DNA of 64,000 bases from positions 9,833-73,832 of the forward strand of contig CALOBA010000085.1 in the NCBI GenBank assembly GCA_942491465.1, in the 5' to 3' direction. This stretch comes from CALOBA01 sp942491465 (GTDB lineage: Bacteria; Pseudomonadota; Gammaproteobacteria; Chromatiales; Chromatiaceae). Under the pieces are notes generated by a model. It was not told the DNA's origin, did not search any database, and saw nothing but the letters and a program-made list of their open reading frames with translations. Position 1 is the stretch's first letter. Every line of letters begins with the position of its first letter. Made by a program: the position numbers and the translations under genes. Below, piece by piece: positions 28,466 through 38,000 of this stretch.

Positions 28466-30351
28466 AGCGGCAACGCAAGGTCATCGTCGTCGGCGGCGGT
28501 CTGGGCGGGCTCTGGGCCGCCTTCACCATTGCCGCCAGCGGCCACAAGGTGCAGCTGTTCTCGCTGTTCGAGGTGCGACGCTCGCACTCGGTCTGCGCCC
28601 AGGGCGGCATCAATGCCGTGCTCGACACCAAGGGCCAGCACGACAGCGTGCAGCAGCACATCATCGACACCATCAAGGGCGGCGGCTACCTGGCCAACCA
28701 GCCGCCGATCAAGACCCTGTGCGATGAGGCGCCGGGGCTGATCCACACCTTCGAGCGCATGGGCGTGACCTTCTCGCGCACCCCCGAGGGACTGCTGGAT
28801 CTGCGCCTGTTCGGCGGCGTCAAGAACAAGCGCACCTGCTTCGCCGGCGCCAGCACCGGCCAGCAGCTGCTCTACGGCGTCGACCAGCAGGTGCGCCGGC
28901 TGGAGGCCGAGGGCAGCATCGAGAAGCACGAATGGGCCGAGATGCTCGCCATCGTCAAGGACCCCGACGGCAACTGCCGCGGCATCGTCGCCATGGACCT
29001 GCGCAGCATGGAGGTGAGCGCATTCCGCGCCGACGCCGTGGTCCTGGCCAGCGGCGGCCTGGGCCAGATCTACTCCCCCAAGACCACCTGCTCCACCAAC
29101 TCCACCGGCGCCGCCGCCAGCCGCGTCTACCAGCAGGGGGCGCGCTTCGCCAACGCCGAGTTCTTCCAGTTTCACCCCACCGCCATGCTCGGCGACGACA
29201 AGACCCGGCTGATGAGCGAGGCCGCCCGCGGCGAGGGCGGGCGCATCTGGGTGCCGCGCAACCCGGAGGACTGCCGCGCGGCCAACGAGATCCCCGAGCG
29301 CGAGCGCTTCTACTTCCTGGAGGACTGGTATCCGACCTACGGCAACACCGTGCCGCGGGACCTGGCCTCGCGCGCCATCTGGAAGGTCACCCGCGAGCTG
29401 GGGCTCGGCATCTGCGGCGGCGACCGGGTCTATCTGGACCTGACCCACTTGGACAAGCAGCGCGTCGCCACCCGCTTGGGCGCCATCCTGTCCATCTATC
29501 GCAAGTTCTCCGGCGACGACCCCCTCGACCAGCCCATGCAGATCTTCCCCGCCGCCCACTACGCCATGGGCGGGCTGTGGATCGATTGGGAGAAGGATGA
29601 GGAGACCGGCGGCATGCGCTGCCACAGCCCGCGCAACCACGCCACCAACATCCCCGGCCTCTACGCCTGCGGCGAGTGCGACTACGGCTACCACGGCGCC
29701 AACCGACTCGGCGCCAACTCGCTGTTGTCGGCGTCGTTCTCGGGCCGGGTCGCCGGCGCCGCCGTGGCCGCCTACCTCGACGGTCTGGAGCACGGTGCCG
29801 ACCACGTACCGGCCCAGTCCTACGACAGCGAGGTCAAGTACCAGAACAGCATCAACCACCACTTTATGCATGCCGACGGCGACCAGAACCCGTACCGGCT
29901 GCACATGGAGCTGGGCGCGCTGATGACCGCCAAGGTGGGCGTGGTGCGCGACAACGCCAGCCTCGATGAGGCCATCGCCGAGCTGGCCGACCTGGAGCAA
30001 CGCTTTGGCCGGCTCAAACTCGGCGAGGGCAGCCCCTGGTCCAACCAGGGCCTGGCCTATGCCCGGCAGGTGTTCGACATGGTCAAGCTGGCCCAGGTCA
30101 TGGCCGCCGGCGCCCGCGCCCGCGACGAATGCCGCGGCGCGCACCACAAACCGGAATTCGAGCTGGAGATCCCCGCCGGCAAGTTCCCCGGCGACCCGGA
30201 GTACGAGGCCTACCGCGAGCGCTGGAAGGCGCAGAATACGCAGTGGCTGAAGACCACGATCGCCGACTACCACCCGGACGGCCCGAAGATCGACTACGAG
30301 CCGGTGGACTTAAGCCTGCTGCCCCCGGAGCAGCCGAGGGACTACCGATGA
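28462..30351 (+). CDS. sdhA: Succinate dehydrogenase/fumarate reductase flavoprotein subunit
   Basis: 629 residues. FAD-binding start VVGGGLGGLWAAFTIA, the region for covalent flavin attachment near RRSHSVCAQGGINAVLD, and the active-site blocks FQFHPTAM and HYAMGGLW are present. It is the catalytic subunit that oxidises succinate or reduces fumarate at the inner face of the membrane. The sequence is nearer the B-type (Bacillus/Wolinella) class than the E. coli type, agreeing with the single cytochrome b gene. Coupled to sdhC and sdhB by ATGA overlaps. Confidence 0.95.
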   Translation: MKRQRKVIVVGGGLGGLWAAFTIAASGHKVQLFSLFEVRRSHSVCAQGGINAVLDTKGQHDSVQQHIIDTIKGGGYLANQPPIKTLCDEAPGLIHTFERMGVTFSRTPEGLLDLRLFGGVKNKRTCFAGASTGQQLLYGVDQQVRRLEAEGSIEKHEWAEMLAIVKDPDGNCRGIVAMDLRSMEVSAFRADAVVLASGGLGQIYSPKTTCSTNSTGAAASRVYQQGARFANAEFFQFHPTAMLGDDKTRLMSEAARGEGGRIWVPRNPEDCRAANEIPERERFYFLEDWYPTYGNTVPRDLASRAIWKVTRELGLGICGGDRVYLDLTHLDKQRVATRLGAILSIYRKFSGDDPLDQPMQIFPAAHYAMGGLWIDWEKDEETGGMRCHSPRNHATNIPGLYACGECDYGYHGANRLGANSLLSASFSGRVAGAAVAAYLDGLEHGADHVPAQSYDSEVKYQNSINHHFMHADGDQNPYRLHMELGALMTAKVGVVRDNASLDEAIAELADLEQRFGRLKLGEGSPWSNQGLAYARQVFDMVKLAQVMAAGARARDECRGAHHKPEFELEIPAGKFPGDPEYEAYRERWKAQNTQWLKTTIADYHPDGPKIDYEPVDLSLLPPEQPRDYR

Positions 30352-31145
30352 CCGACACCGACCAAACCCCGACCCCCGCCGCCGACGGCACCGTCTTAGA
30401 CCGCACCGTCGCGCTGCGCATCCGCCGCCAGGACGACCCGTTCTCCACCCCGTACTGGCAGGCGTTCGATGTCCCCGTCCATCACGGCGAGAACGTCGTC
30501 GCCCTGCTGCGCGGGCTGCGCGAGCAGCCGATCACCAAGGACGGCCAGCGCGTCGACCCCGTGGCCTTCGAGCACAACTGTATGGAAGAGGTCTGCGGCG
30601 CCTGCGCCATGCTCATCAACGGCGTCCCGCGCCAGGCCTGCTCGGCCCTGATCGACGGCCTGGAGCAGCCCATCGTGCTGGAGCCCCTGCCCAAGTTCCC
30701 GGTGCTCCGCGACCTGATGGTCGACCGCGCCCAGCTGTTTGAGAACCTCAAGCGCGTCAAGGCCTGGATCAACATCGACGGCCCCTGGGACGTGCACGAG
30801 CGCGCCCCGCGCATCAGCCCCAAGCAGTGGGCCGCCGACTACCTCTACAGCCGCTGCATGACCTGCGGCTGCTGCATGGCCGCCTGCCCCCAGTTCGACG
30901 CCACCCAGGACTTTGTCGGCCCCGCCCCGCTGGCCCAGGTGCGGCTGATGAATGCCCACCCCACCGGCCGCTTCGACAAGGCCGAGCGCCTGCACGCCAT
31001 CATGGGCGACGGCGGCATCAGCGACTGCGGCAACGCCCAAAACTGCGTGCGCGTCTGCCCCAAGGAGATCCCGCTCACCACCGCCATCGGCGAGCTGGGC
31101 CGGCAGACCGCGGTGCAGCTGCTCAAGGACGTCTTCGGCGGTTAG
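30348..31145 (+). CDS. sdhB: Succinate dehydrogenase iron-sulfur subunit
   Basis: 265 residues. 2Fe-2S ligands in CMEEVCGACAMLINGVPRQAC (positions 30,583-30,645) and the two-cluster C-terminal domain in CMTCGCCMAACPQ and CGNAQNCVRVCPKE. It carries electrons from the flavin to the heme subunit. Last gene of the sdhCAB operon; a TTGTCG tract follows 43 bases after its stop. Confidence 0.95.
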   Translation: MTDTDQTPTPAADGTVLDRTVALRIRRQDDPFSTPYWQAFDVPVHHGENVVALLRGLREQPITKDGQRVDPVAFEHNCMEEVCGACAMLINGVPRQACSALIDGLEQPIVLEPLPKFPVLRDLMVDRAQLFENLKRVKAWINIDGPWDVHERAPRISPKQWAADYLYSRCMTCGCCMAACPQFDATQDFVGPAPLAQVRLMNAHPTGRFDKAERLHAIMGDGGISDCGNAQNCVRVCPKEIPLTTAIGELGRQTAVQLLKDVFGG

Positions 31146-31185
31146 AACCACCGCCCTGAAGCGGGCCTGTGTGATTGCTGGTCGT

Positions 31186-31237
<52 letters not shown>

Positions 31238-31476
31238 AATCGACCACAACGACGACCACGACCACGATCGACTTTCTCACCAAGCCCGGGCGAACGGTAG
31301 GTCGGGCTGGCGATAGCGCAACCCGACCTCAAGCGAATCCTTTTCCGGTCTGTGGGGCCTTACCATCGGGGCAGGCGGATCGGGGAACATGCCTGCCGAT
31401 GAGGGGGTAAACTTGCGCCATCGTCCATAGAGCGCCCGCGGCGCTCCGTTCCGCAAGCTTCAAGATCCAAGGCCCC

Positions 31477-32322
31477 ATGAACACCCAGCCCGTCCTCCCC
31501 GATCACGCCCTCGCCGCCCTGCTCGACGAGGACTGCCCCTACGGCGACTTGACCACCGACTCCATCGGCATCGCCGAGCACGCCGGCAGCATCCGCTGTT
31601 TCGCCCGCTATCCCATGCGCGTCTGCGGCAGCGAGGAGGCCCTGCGCATGCTCCAACTGTGCGGTGCCGAAGGCCGCGTGGTGATCCCGTCCGGGCTCGA
31701 TGCCGAGCCCGGCATGCTGCTGCTGGAGGCCCAAGGACCCGCCGGCGGCCTGCACCGCGCCTGGAAGGCGTCGCAGACGCTGATGGAGTGGACCAGCGGC
31801 ATCGCCAGCCGCGCCGCCGAGATCGTCGCCACCGCGCGGCGCGGTCACCCCGATGTGCAGGTCGCCGCCACGCGCAAGAACGTGCCCGGCACCCGGCGGT
31901 TGTCGGTGAAGGCGGTGCGCGCCGGCGGCGCGGTGATGCACCGCACCGGGCTGTCCGACACCCTGCTGGTGTTTGCCGAGCACCGCCGCTTCCTCGGCAA
32001 CGAGCCCGTCGCCGAGACCATCGCTCGGCTGCGCCGGGCCTGCCCGGAGAAGCGCATCGTGGTGGAGGTGCATGGGCTCGAAGAGGCCCTGGCCTGGGCC
32101 GATGCCGATGTCATCCAACTCGAAAAGCTGACGCCGGAGGCGGTTGCCGAGGTCGCCGCCGCGCTGACCGAGCGCGGCTCGCCGGCCATCGTCGCCATGG
32201 CCGGCGGCGTCAATGCCGGCAATGCCGAGGCCTATGCCCGCGCCGGTGCGAGGGTGCTGGTGACCACCGCCCCGCATCTGGCGCCGCCACGGGATGTGCA
32301 GGTGCGGCTGAGCCCGGTCTAA
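31477..32322 (+). CDS. modD: ModD, quinolinate-phosphoribosyltransferase-like protein
   Basis: 281 residues with the type II phosphoribosyltransferase fold shared with NadC: DEDCPYGDLTTDSIGI, TRKNVPGTRRLSVKAVRAGG and the barrel ending MAGGVNAGNAEAYARAGA. The variant of these motifs (TRKNVPGTR rather than the TRKTxPGLR common in NadC) and the start sequence fit ModD, which is usually found with molybdate transport genes; its reaction is not well established. No mod genes adjoin it here. NadC function cannot be excluded. The same strand continues into intergenic repeats. Confidence 0.75.
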   Translation: MNTQPVLPDHALAALLDEDCPYGDLTTDSIGIAEHAGSIRCFARYPMRVCGSEEALRMLQLCGAEGRVVIPSGLDAEPGMLLLEAQGPAGGLHRAWKASQTLMEWTSGIASRAAEIVATARRGHPDVQVAATRKNVPGTRRLSVKAVRAGGAVMHRTGLSDTLLVFAEHRRFLGNEPVAETIARLRRACPEKRIVVEVHGLEEALAWADADVIQLEKLTPEAVAEVAAALTERGSPAIVAMAGGVNAGNAEAYARAGARVLVTTAPHLAPPRDVQVRLSPV

Positions 32323-32324
32323 CA

Positions 32325-32430
32325 GTGCTGCGGAAGTAGCGAGACCGTCCCCAACCTCACCTCGCGTGCTGCCCCGTGTCGGCCTGGAGGCCGACACTCC
32401 CGGGTCGGCGTTCCCGGGAGTCGACCCTGC
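32325..32430. repeat. Short copy of the GTGTCGGCCTGGAGG intergenic repeat
   Basis: Contains GTGTCGGCCTGGAGGCCGAC and TCCCGGG repeats in the same order as the longer copies at 34,605-34,850 and 60,843-61,003. Lies between convergent modD and phaB. Confidence 0.65.
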
Positions 32431-32433
32431 GCC

Positions 32434-32463
32434 AAAAAAAAAGCCCGGCGCGGGCGCCGGGCT
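32434..32463 (-). terminator. Rho-independent terminator of phaB
   Basis: Read on the minus strand: a perfect 9-bp stem (AGCCCGGCG/CGCCGGGCT) with a 4-base loop at 32,442-32,463, followed by a run of nine T. It lies 67 bases past the phaB stop. Confidence 0.9.
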
Positions 32464-32529
32464 GGAAGCGTCTCAGAATGAGAGACGAGGAGGACTGAGA
32501 TGGTGGCGGGAGATCCCGCCGAAGCGAAA

Positions 32530-33282
32530 TCAATGCATGAACAGGCCGCCGTTGACGGGCAGGTTGGCACCGGTGATGTAGGCGTTGTCGGACGCGGCCA
32601 GGAAGGCGACGGCGTCGGCGATCTCCTCCGGGCGACCCATGCGGCCCATGGGGATACCGGCGATGATGGCCGCGCGGATGTCGTCGCGCATGGCCAGGGT
32701 CATCGCGGTCTCCACATAACCCGGTGATACCGTGTTGGCGGTGATGCCCTTGGTGGCACCCTCCTGAGCCAAGGTCATGGTCAAACCGTGCAGGCCGGCC
32801 TTGGCCGCTGCGTAATTGGCTTGGCCGAACTGGCCACGCTGGCCGTTGACCGACGAGATATTGACGATGCGCCCGAAGCCGGCCTCGATCATGTCTTCCC
32901 AGCAGTGCCGGGTGATGTTGAAGGCGCCGCCGAGGTTGACGTCGATGACGTCGCGCCACTGCGACTGCTCCATCTTCTTGAAGGTCTTGTCGCGGGTGAT
33001 GCCGGCGCAGCAGACGAGCACGCCCACCGGGCCGTGGCGCTCGCGCAGGGTCTCGACCATCCGCCCGCAGTCGGCGAAGGAGCTTACATCGGCGGCGGCG
33101 GTCTCGATCTCCAGACCGTCGGCAAGCTGATCATTGCGCCAGGCATCCGCCGCCTCGGCTTCGTCGGGGTGGTGATTGGCCACCACGTGCAGGCCGTCGC
33201 CGGCCAGCCGACGGCAGATCGCCGTACCGATGCCACCGATACCGCCGGTGACCAGGGCGAGCTTCTTGGGAGTCGTTGTCAT
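32530..33282 (-). CDS. phaB: Acetoacetyl-CoA reductase
   Basis: 250-residue short-chain dehydrogenase. It reduces acetoacetyl-CoA to (R)-3-hydroxybutyryl-CoA with NADPH for polyhydroxybutyrate synthesis. Cofactor loop TGGIGGIGTAIC, CCAGIT, active-site NISSVNGQRGQFGQANYAAAK (Ser, Tyr, Lys at positions 32,865-32,810) and the NTVSPGYVET end fit PhaB closely. The next gene upstream is the phasin gene, which supports the role. Start ATG 33282; terminator directly downstream. Confidence 0.93.
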   Translation of the reverse strand: MTTTPKKLALVTGGIGGIGTAICRRLAGDGLHVVANHHPDEAEAADAWRNDQLADGLEIETAAADVSSFADCGRMVETLRERHGPVGVLVCCAGITRDKTFKKMEQSQWRDVIDVNLGGAFNITRHCWEDMIEAGFGRIVNISSVNGQRGQFGQANYAAAKAGLHGLTMTLAQEGATKGITANTVSPGYVETAMTLAMRDDIRAAIIAGIPMGRMGRPEEIADAVAFLAASDNAYITGANLPVNGGLFMH

Positions 33283-33475
33283 CTGTGCGCTACCTGTCGC
33301 GGGGCCGCCGGTCGGCGACCACCTAAGACTCGATGACGGGGTAGAGCGGTCCCGACGGCGGATCACCGCCGCCGCGACTCGGCCTCCCTGCCGGACCCCG
33401 CCAAGGGTCCGAGGCCGCCGCGCGAATCCGGCGCGGCGGCGCCTTACCTATTTAGGCCTTATCAGGCCCGCTGGG

Positions 33476-33847
33476 TCAGGAGGCCATCGCCTCCTGCACG
33501 GTCTCCTTGCCCTGGCGCACATCGTCCATCACACCGTCGGTCCAGGTGCGGTACTCGTCGCGCATCTGGCCGGCGAGCTTCATGTTGGTCCGAGACTCGT
33601 CCATCAGCTTGGTGCCCAGATCGCGGGACATCTCCACCTGCCCCTTGTACAGGTCCGCATAGCCGCGGGACTCGGTGCCGAGCTGCATCATCCGCGTGCC
33701 CTGCTCCAGGTACAGGTTCATGGCGTCGAGCTGGCGCTCGGCCATCTGCTCACCCAGCTTCAGGTTCAGCTCGCCCAGGGCGGTCATGCGCTCCAGGCCC
33801 TTGGAGAAGAGGTCGTTGACGGCGTTCATGTTCTGCTTGACGGTCAT
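33476..33847 (-). CDS. phaP: Phasin family protein
   Basis: About 123 residues, almost wholly amphipathic helix, with MNAVNDLFSKGLERMTALGE and repeated Glu/Lys/Gln heptads. Phasins coat polyhydroxybutyrate granules. Start ATG 33847 (TVKQNMNAV). Direct repeats just upstream (33,883 and 33,900) look like an operator. phaB follows after about 190 bases that contain a GC-rich hairpin near 33,400. No polymerase genes (phaC/phaE) are in the window. Confidence 0.88.
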   Translation of the reverse strand: MTVKQNMNAVNDLFSKGLERMTALGELNLKLGEQMAERQLDAMNLYLEQGTRMMQLGTESRGYADLYKGQVEMSRDLGTKLMDESRTNMKLAGQMRDEYRTWTDGVMDDVRQGKETVQEAMAS

Positions 33848-33882
33848 GATGGTGCTCCGGCGGTGCATTCACCGCTAAGAAT

Positions 33883-33916
33883 TTGTTGCAGTGCAGCAAT
33901 TGTTGCAGTGCACAAT
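33883..33916 (-). promoter_or_regulatory. Two direct repeats upstream of phaP, PhaR-like operator
   Basis: TTGTTGCAGTGCAGCAA at 33,883 and a nearly identical TTGTTGCAGTGCACAAT at 33,900, spaced exactly 17 bases. The region is AT-rich for this genome and sits 36 bases before the phaP start. PhaR repressors of phasin genes bind TGCAG/CTGCA-rich sites; this assignment is by analogy. Confidence 0.55.
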
Positions 33917-34002
33917 AATCCCACCGCCAAGCCCTGTCAACGCGGATATTTCAATGCTTGCTATAAAAGTCCCAGGATTTCCATAGCGTTGCCCTTCACC
34001 CA

Positions 34003-34052
<50 letters not shown>

Positions 34053-34118
34053 ACACGTCATGGGCAGACAGTGCAGGCGCAGCGACTATCGCAGCGAGGC
34101 ATGTCCGGTGGCTGGACA

Positions 34119-34274
34119 CTAGTGCACCGCTGCGGAAGTCCCAAGACCGCCGGCATGCCCAATTGGCGCTGTGGGAGCGACTTGCAGTCGCGATCTTCCG
34201 CGTCGCGGCGGTCGCGATTGCAAATCGCTCCCACAGCTGCGGGCGGTCTCGGAATTTTCGCGGCAAAGCACCAG
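34119..34274. repeat. 156-bp palindromic interspersed element, copy A
   Basis: Begins CTAGTGCACCGCTGCGGAAG and ends GGCAAAGCACCAG. The centre has long inverted arms around TGTGGGAGCGACTTGCAGTC and GATTGCAAATCGCTCCCACA. Copy B at 55,038-55,192 is nearly identical over its whole length and ends in a perfect GCACTAG, giving terminal inverted repeats CTAGTGC/GCACTAG. No coding capacity. Confidence 0.85.
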
Positions 34275-34850
34275 GCCGGATATTTCAAGAATCTCACGCG
34301 AAGGCGCGAAGGACATCAAGCGCATGGACAGATTTCTCGACGCACAATCAGCGGTCGTTCTTGCCCGGTAGCGAAGCGTGGGAACGTCCCCCGGCCGCTC
34401 TGCGGCCAGCGTCGTCGCAAGCATTCCCGCGTCGATGGGTACCGCTGGCGGTGTTGGTTCGAGAACGGCGCCCGACCTTATACCGATATGTCCAAGACGC
34501 GCTGCGTATCGCCGAGTTTCCCCATGATCCGCACCACCGGCTGCGATTCTCTGGGCGGCAGGGATGCCGTCTTGGTGGGCCTGGTCGCCAGGCACGCAGA
34601 TGTGGCGCAGCTGCGCCAGTGAGACCGTTGCGAACCCTCAGCTCGCGTCGTGATCCGTGTCGGCCTGGGGGAGACACTCCCGGGACAACGCTCCCGGGTC
34701 GACGCTAGCGGGCGGCGGACACTCCCAGGCCAATGCTCCCGCCGGGGACCGTGTGGGACGCCGTGGCCGGGAGCTCCCGGGAGGGTCGCCCTCCAGGGCG
34801 ACACGGTTTCGCGGACGGCGAACGGTATCGGGGCTTGCGCATGGATGCAC
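34275..34850. repeat. Intergenic stretch ending in a long GTGTCGGCCTGGAGG-type repeat
   Basis: 34,275-34,604 holds no recognisable gene. From about 34,605 the sequence matches the repeats at 32,325 and 60,843: GTGTCGGCCTGG, several CTCCCGGG blocks, GGGAGGGTCGCCCTCCAGGG at 34,779-34,798, then TTCGCGGACGGCGAACGGTA and ATGGATGCAC. The repeat ends exactly where the MITE target site begins. Confidence 0.65.
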
Positions 34851-34853
34851 TAA

Positions 34854-34952
34854 GGATCGGTTCAGAAACAAGTGGCGCAGACGCCCGCTCGCTGAACCTT
34901 TTGATTGGCCGTTTCGTGGTTGCGTCTGCACCACTTGTTTCTGAACCTTGAC
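34854..34952. mobile_element. 99-bp MITE, copy 1
   Basis: Non-coding 99-bp element with imperfect terminal inverted repeats of about 31 bases (GGTTCAGAAACAAGTGG inner core on both ends). It is flanked by TAA direct repeats at 34,851-34,853 and 34,953-34,955. Copy 2 at 54,736-54,834 has the same length in opposite orientation, also with a 3-bp flanking duplication. Confidence 0.85.
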
Positions 34953-35038
34953 TAAGCGCTAGCGGATGCGCTGCGCTTATCCGCCCGGCCGCGGCGACGG
35001 GCGTCGGCGCTCGTCTGAGCGTCGGCGCGGGGCGGGCG

Positions 35039-38000
35039 TCAGCCCACCCAGAGCCGTGCGTTTCGAAACAGCCTGAGCCAGGGCCCGTCCTCGCCCCAGT
35101 CGCGCGGGTGCCAGCTGTACTGGACGCTGCGGAAGACCCGCTCCGGGTGCGGCATCATGATGGTGACGCGGCCGTCGGCGCTGGTAAGTCCGGTGATGCC
35201 GGCCGGCGAGCCGTTGGGGTTGGCCGGATAGCGCTCGGCGATGCCGCCGTCGTGCTCGATGTAACGCAGCGCGACATAGGGCTCGGCGGCGCTGCGGGCG
35301 GCGGCGTCGGCGAATTCGGCGCGGCCCTCGCCGTGGGCGACCACCAGCGGCAGGCGCGAGCCGGCCATGCCGTCGAGCAGGATCGATGGGGACGGGGTGA
35401 CCTCCACCAGCGCCAGTCGGGCCTCGAACTGCTCGGAGCGGTTGCGCACGAAGTGCGGCCAGTGCGCCGCACCGGGGATCAGCTCGCGCAGGTTGGCGAG
35501 CATCTGGCAGCCGTTGCAGACACCGAGGGCGAAGCTGTCCTCGCGGGCAAAGAAGCCCTGGAACTGGTCGCGGGCGCGGGGGTTGAAGAGGATGGTCTTG
35601 GCCCAGCCCTCGCCGGCGCCCAACACATCGCCGTAGGAGAAGCCACCGCAGGCGGCCAAGCCGCGGAAGTCGCGCAGCTCGATGCGGCCGGCGATGATGT
35701 CGGACATGTGCACGTCGACGCATTCGAAGCCGGCGCGGTGGAAGGCGGCGGCCATCTCCAACTGGCCGTTGACGCCCTGCTCGCGCAGCACCGCCAGGCG
35801 CGGGCGGGCGCCGCGGCTGATCAAGGGCGCGGCGATGTCGTCGGCGGGATCGAAGCTGGGCGCGGCGCTCAGCCCCGGGTCATCGGCGCCGATGCGGGCA
35901 TGGGCCTCGTCGGCACAGTCGGGGTGGTCGCGCAGGCGCTGCATGCGGTGGCTGGTCTCGGACCAGATACCCTGCAGCGCGGTGCGGGAGCCCTGGTAAA
36001 GCGACGTACCGTTGCGGGTGATCTCGATGTCGTCGCCGGCGGTGGGCACGGCGACGTGATGGGCGAATTCGCCCAGGCCGACGCTAACCAGCTGACCGAG
36101 CACCGGGGCCACGTCGCGGGCGCGGACCTGGAGGATGGCCCCCAACTCTTCACTGAACAGGGCCGCGACGGGGTCTTCGCCGGGCAGCGTCGACAGGTCG
36201 ATGTGCAGCCCGCAGCGCCCGGCAAAGGCCATCTCGCAGAGGCTGGCGAACAGGCCGCCGTCGCCGCGGTCGTGATAGGCCAGCAGCAGCCCCTGCCGGT
36301 TCAGGGCCTGCACGGCGGCAAAGAATCGGCGCAGCCGGTTGGGGTCGTCCAGGTCCGGCGGCTCGGCGCCGAGTTGGTCCAGGGCCTGGGCCAGGCAGGA
36401 GCCGCCCAAGCGGTCGCGGCCGGCGCCGAGGTCGATGAGGAGCAGCGCGGTATCGCCGGCGTCGGTGATCAGCTGCGGGGTCAGGGTCTGGCGGGCGTCG
36501 GTGACCGGGGCGAAGGCGGAGACGATCAGCGACAGCGGCGCGGCCATGACCCGCTGCCGACCCGCCGGCTCCTCCCAGACGGTGCGCATGCTCATGGAGT
36601 CCTTGCCCACCGGGATGGCGATGCCGAGCGCCGGGCACAGCTCCATGCCCACGGCGCGCACGGTGTCGTAGAGCCGGGCGTCCTCGCCGGGGTGGCCGGC
36701 GGCGGCCATCCAGTTGGCCGAGAGCTTGATCTCGCCGATGCGGGCGATGGGTGCCGCGGCGATGTTGGTCAGGGCCTCGCCGACCGCCATCCGCCCGGAG
36801 GCCGGGGCGTTGAGCAGCGCGACGGGGGTGCGCTCGCCGATGGCCATGGCCTCGCCGCTGTAGCCGTCGTAGTCGGTCAGCGTCACCGCGCAGTCGGCCA
36901 CCGGCACCTGCCAGGGGCCGACCATCTGATCGCGCGCCACCAGGCCGGTGACGCTGCGATCACCAATGGTGATCAGAAAGGTCTTGTCGGCCACCGCGGG
37001 CAGGCGCAGCACCCGCTCGGCCAGCTCCGCGAGCCCCAGGCCGCCGGTATCCAGCCCATGGGTGGGCACCGTCAGCCGGGTCACGTCGCGCCGCATCCCC
37101 GGCGGCTTGCCGAACAGCAGGCCCATGGGCATGTCGATGGGGGTGTCCGCAAGCGCGCTGTCGGTGAGCTTGAGCTCGGCCTCGGCGCTGGCCTCGCCGA
37201 CCACGGCGTAGGGGCAGCGCTCGCGCTGGCAGATACGTTCGAAGGTGGCCAGGCGGTCGCGGTCGATGGCGAGCACGTAGCGCTCCTGGGCCTCGTTGGA
37301 CCAGATCTCCATCGGCGACATACCGGGGTCGGCGTTGGGGATGGCGCGCAGCTGGAAGCGCCCGCCGCGCTCGCCGTCATGGACCAGCTCCGGCAGGGCG
37401 TTGGACAGCCCGCCGGCACCGACATCGTGGATGAACAGGATCGGGTTCTGCTCGCCGCAGGCACAGCAGCGGTCGATGACCTCCTGGCAGCGACGCTGCA
37501 TCTCGGGGTTGGCACGCTGCACCGAGGCGAAGTCCAGGTCCTCGGCCGAGGCCCCGCTGGCCATGCTCGAGGCCGCCCCGCCGCCGAGACCGATCAGCAT
37601 CGCCGGCCCACCCAGCACCACCAGCGGCGTGCCCGGCGGGAAGCTCGCCTTCTCGATATGGCCGGCGCGGATATTGCCGACGCCGCCGGCGAGCATGATC
37701 GGCTTGTGATAACCGCGCAGCTCCGGGCCGTCCGGCCCCGGTACCTGCTGCTCGAAGGTGCGGAACCAGCCGGCCAGGTTCGGCCGGCCGAACTCGTTGT
37801 TGAAGGCCGCCGCGCCGATGGGGCCCTCCAGCATGATCGCCAGCGCCGAGACGATCCGCCCCGGTTTGCCCCAATCCTGTTCCGCGGCCTGCTCCCAGGG
37901 CTGCTCGAAGCCGGGGATGCGCAGGTTGGACACGCTGAAGCCGCACAGCCCGGCCTTGGGCTTGGAGCCGCGGCCGGTGGCGCCCTCGTCGCGAATCTCG

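Noticed and set aside
28273..30273. 666-codon minus-strand open frame
   Set aside because: Antisense shadow of sdhA with no recognisable domain.
31477..32322. Annotation as NadC in a NAD synthesis cluster
   Set aside because: No nadA or nadB nearby, and motif variants fit ModD better; NadC kept only as an alternative.
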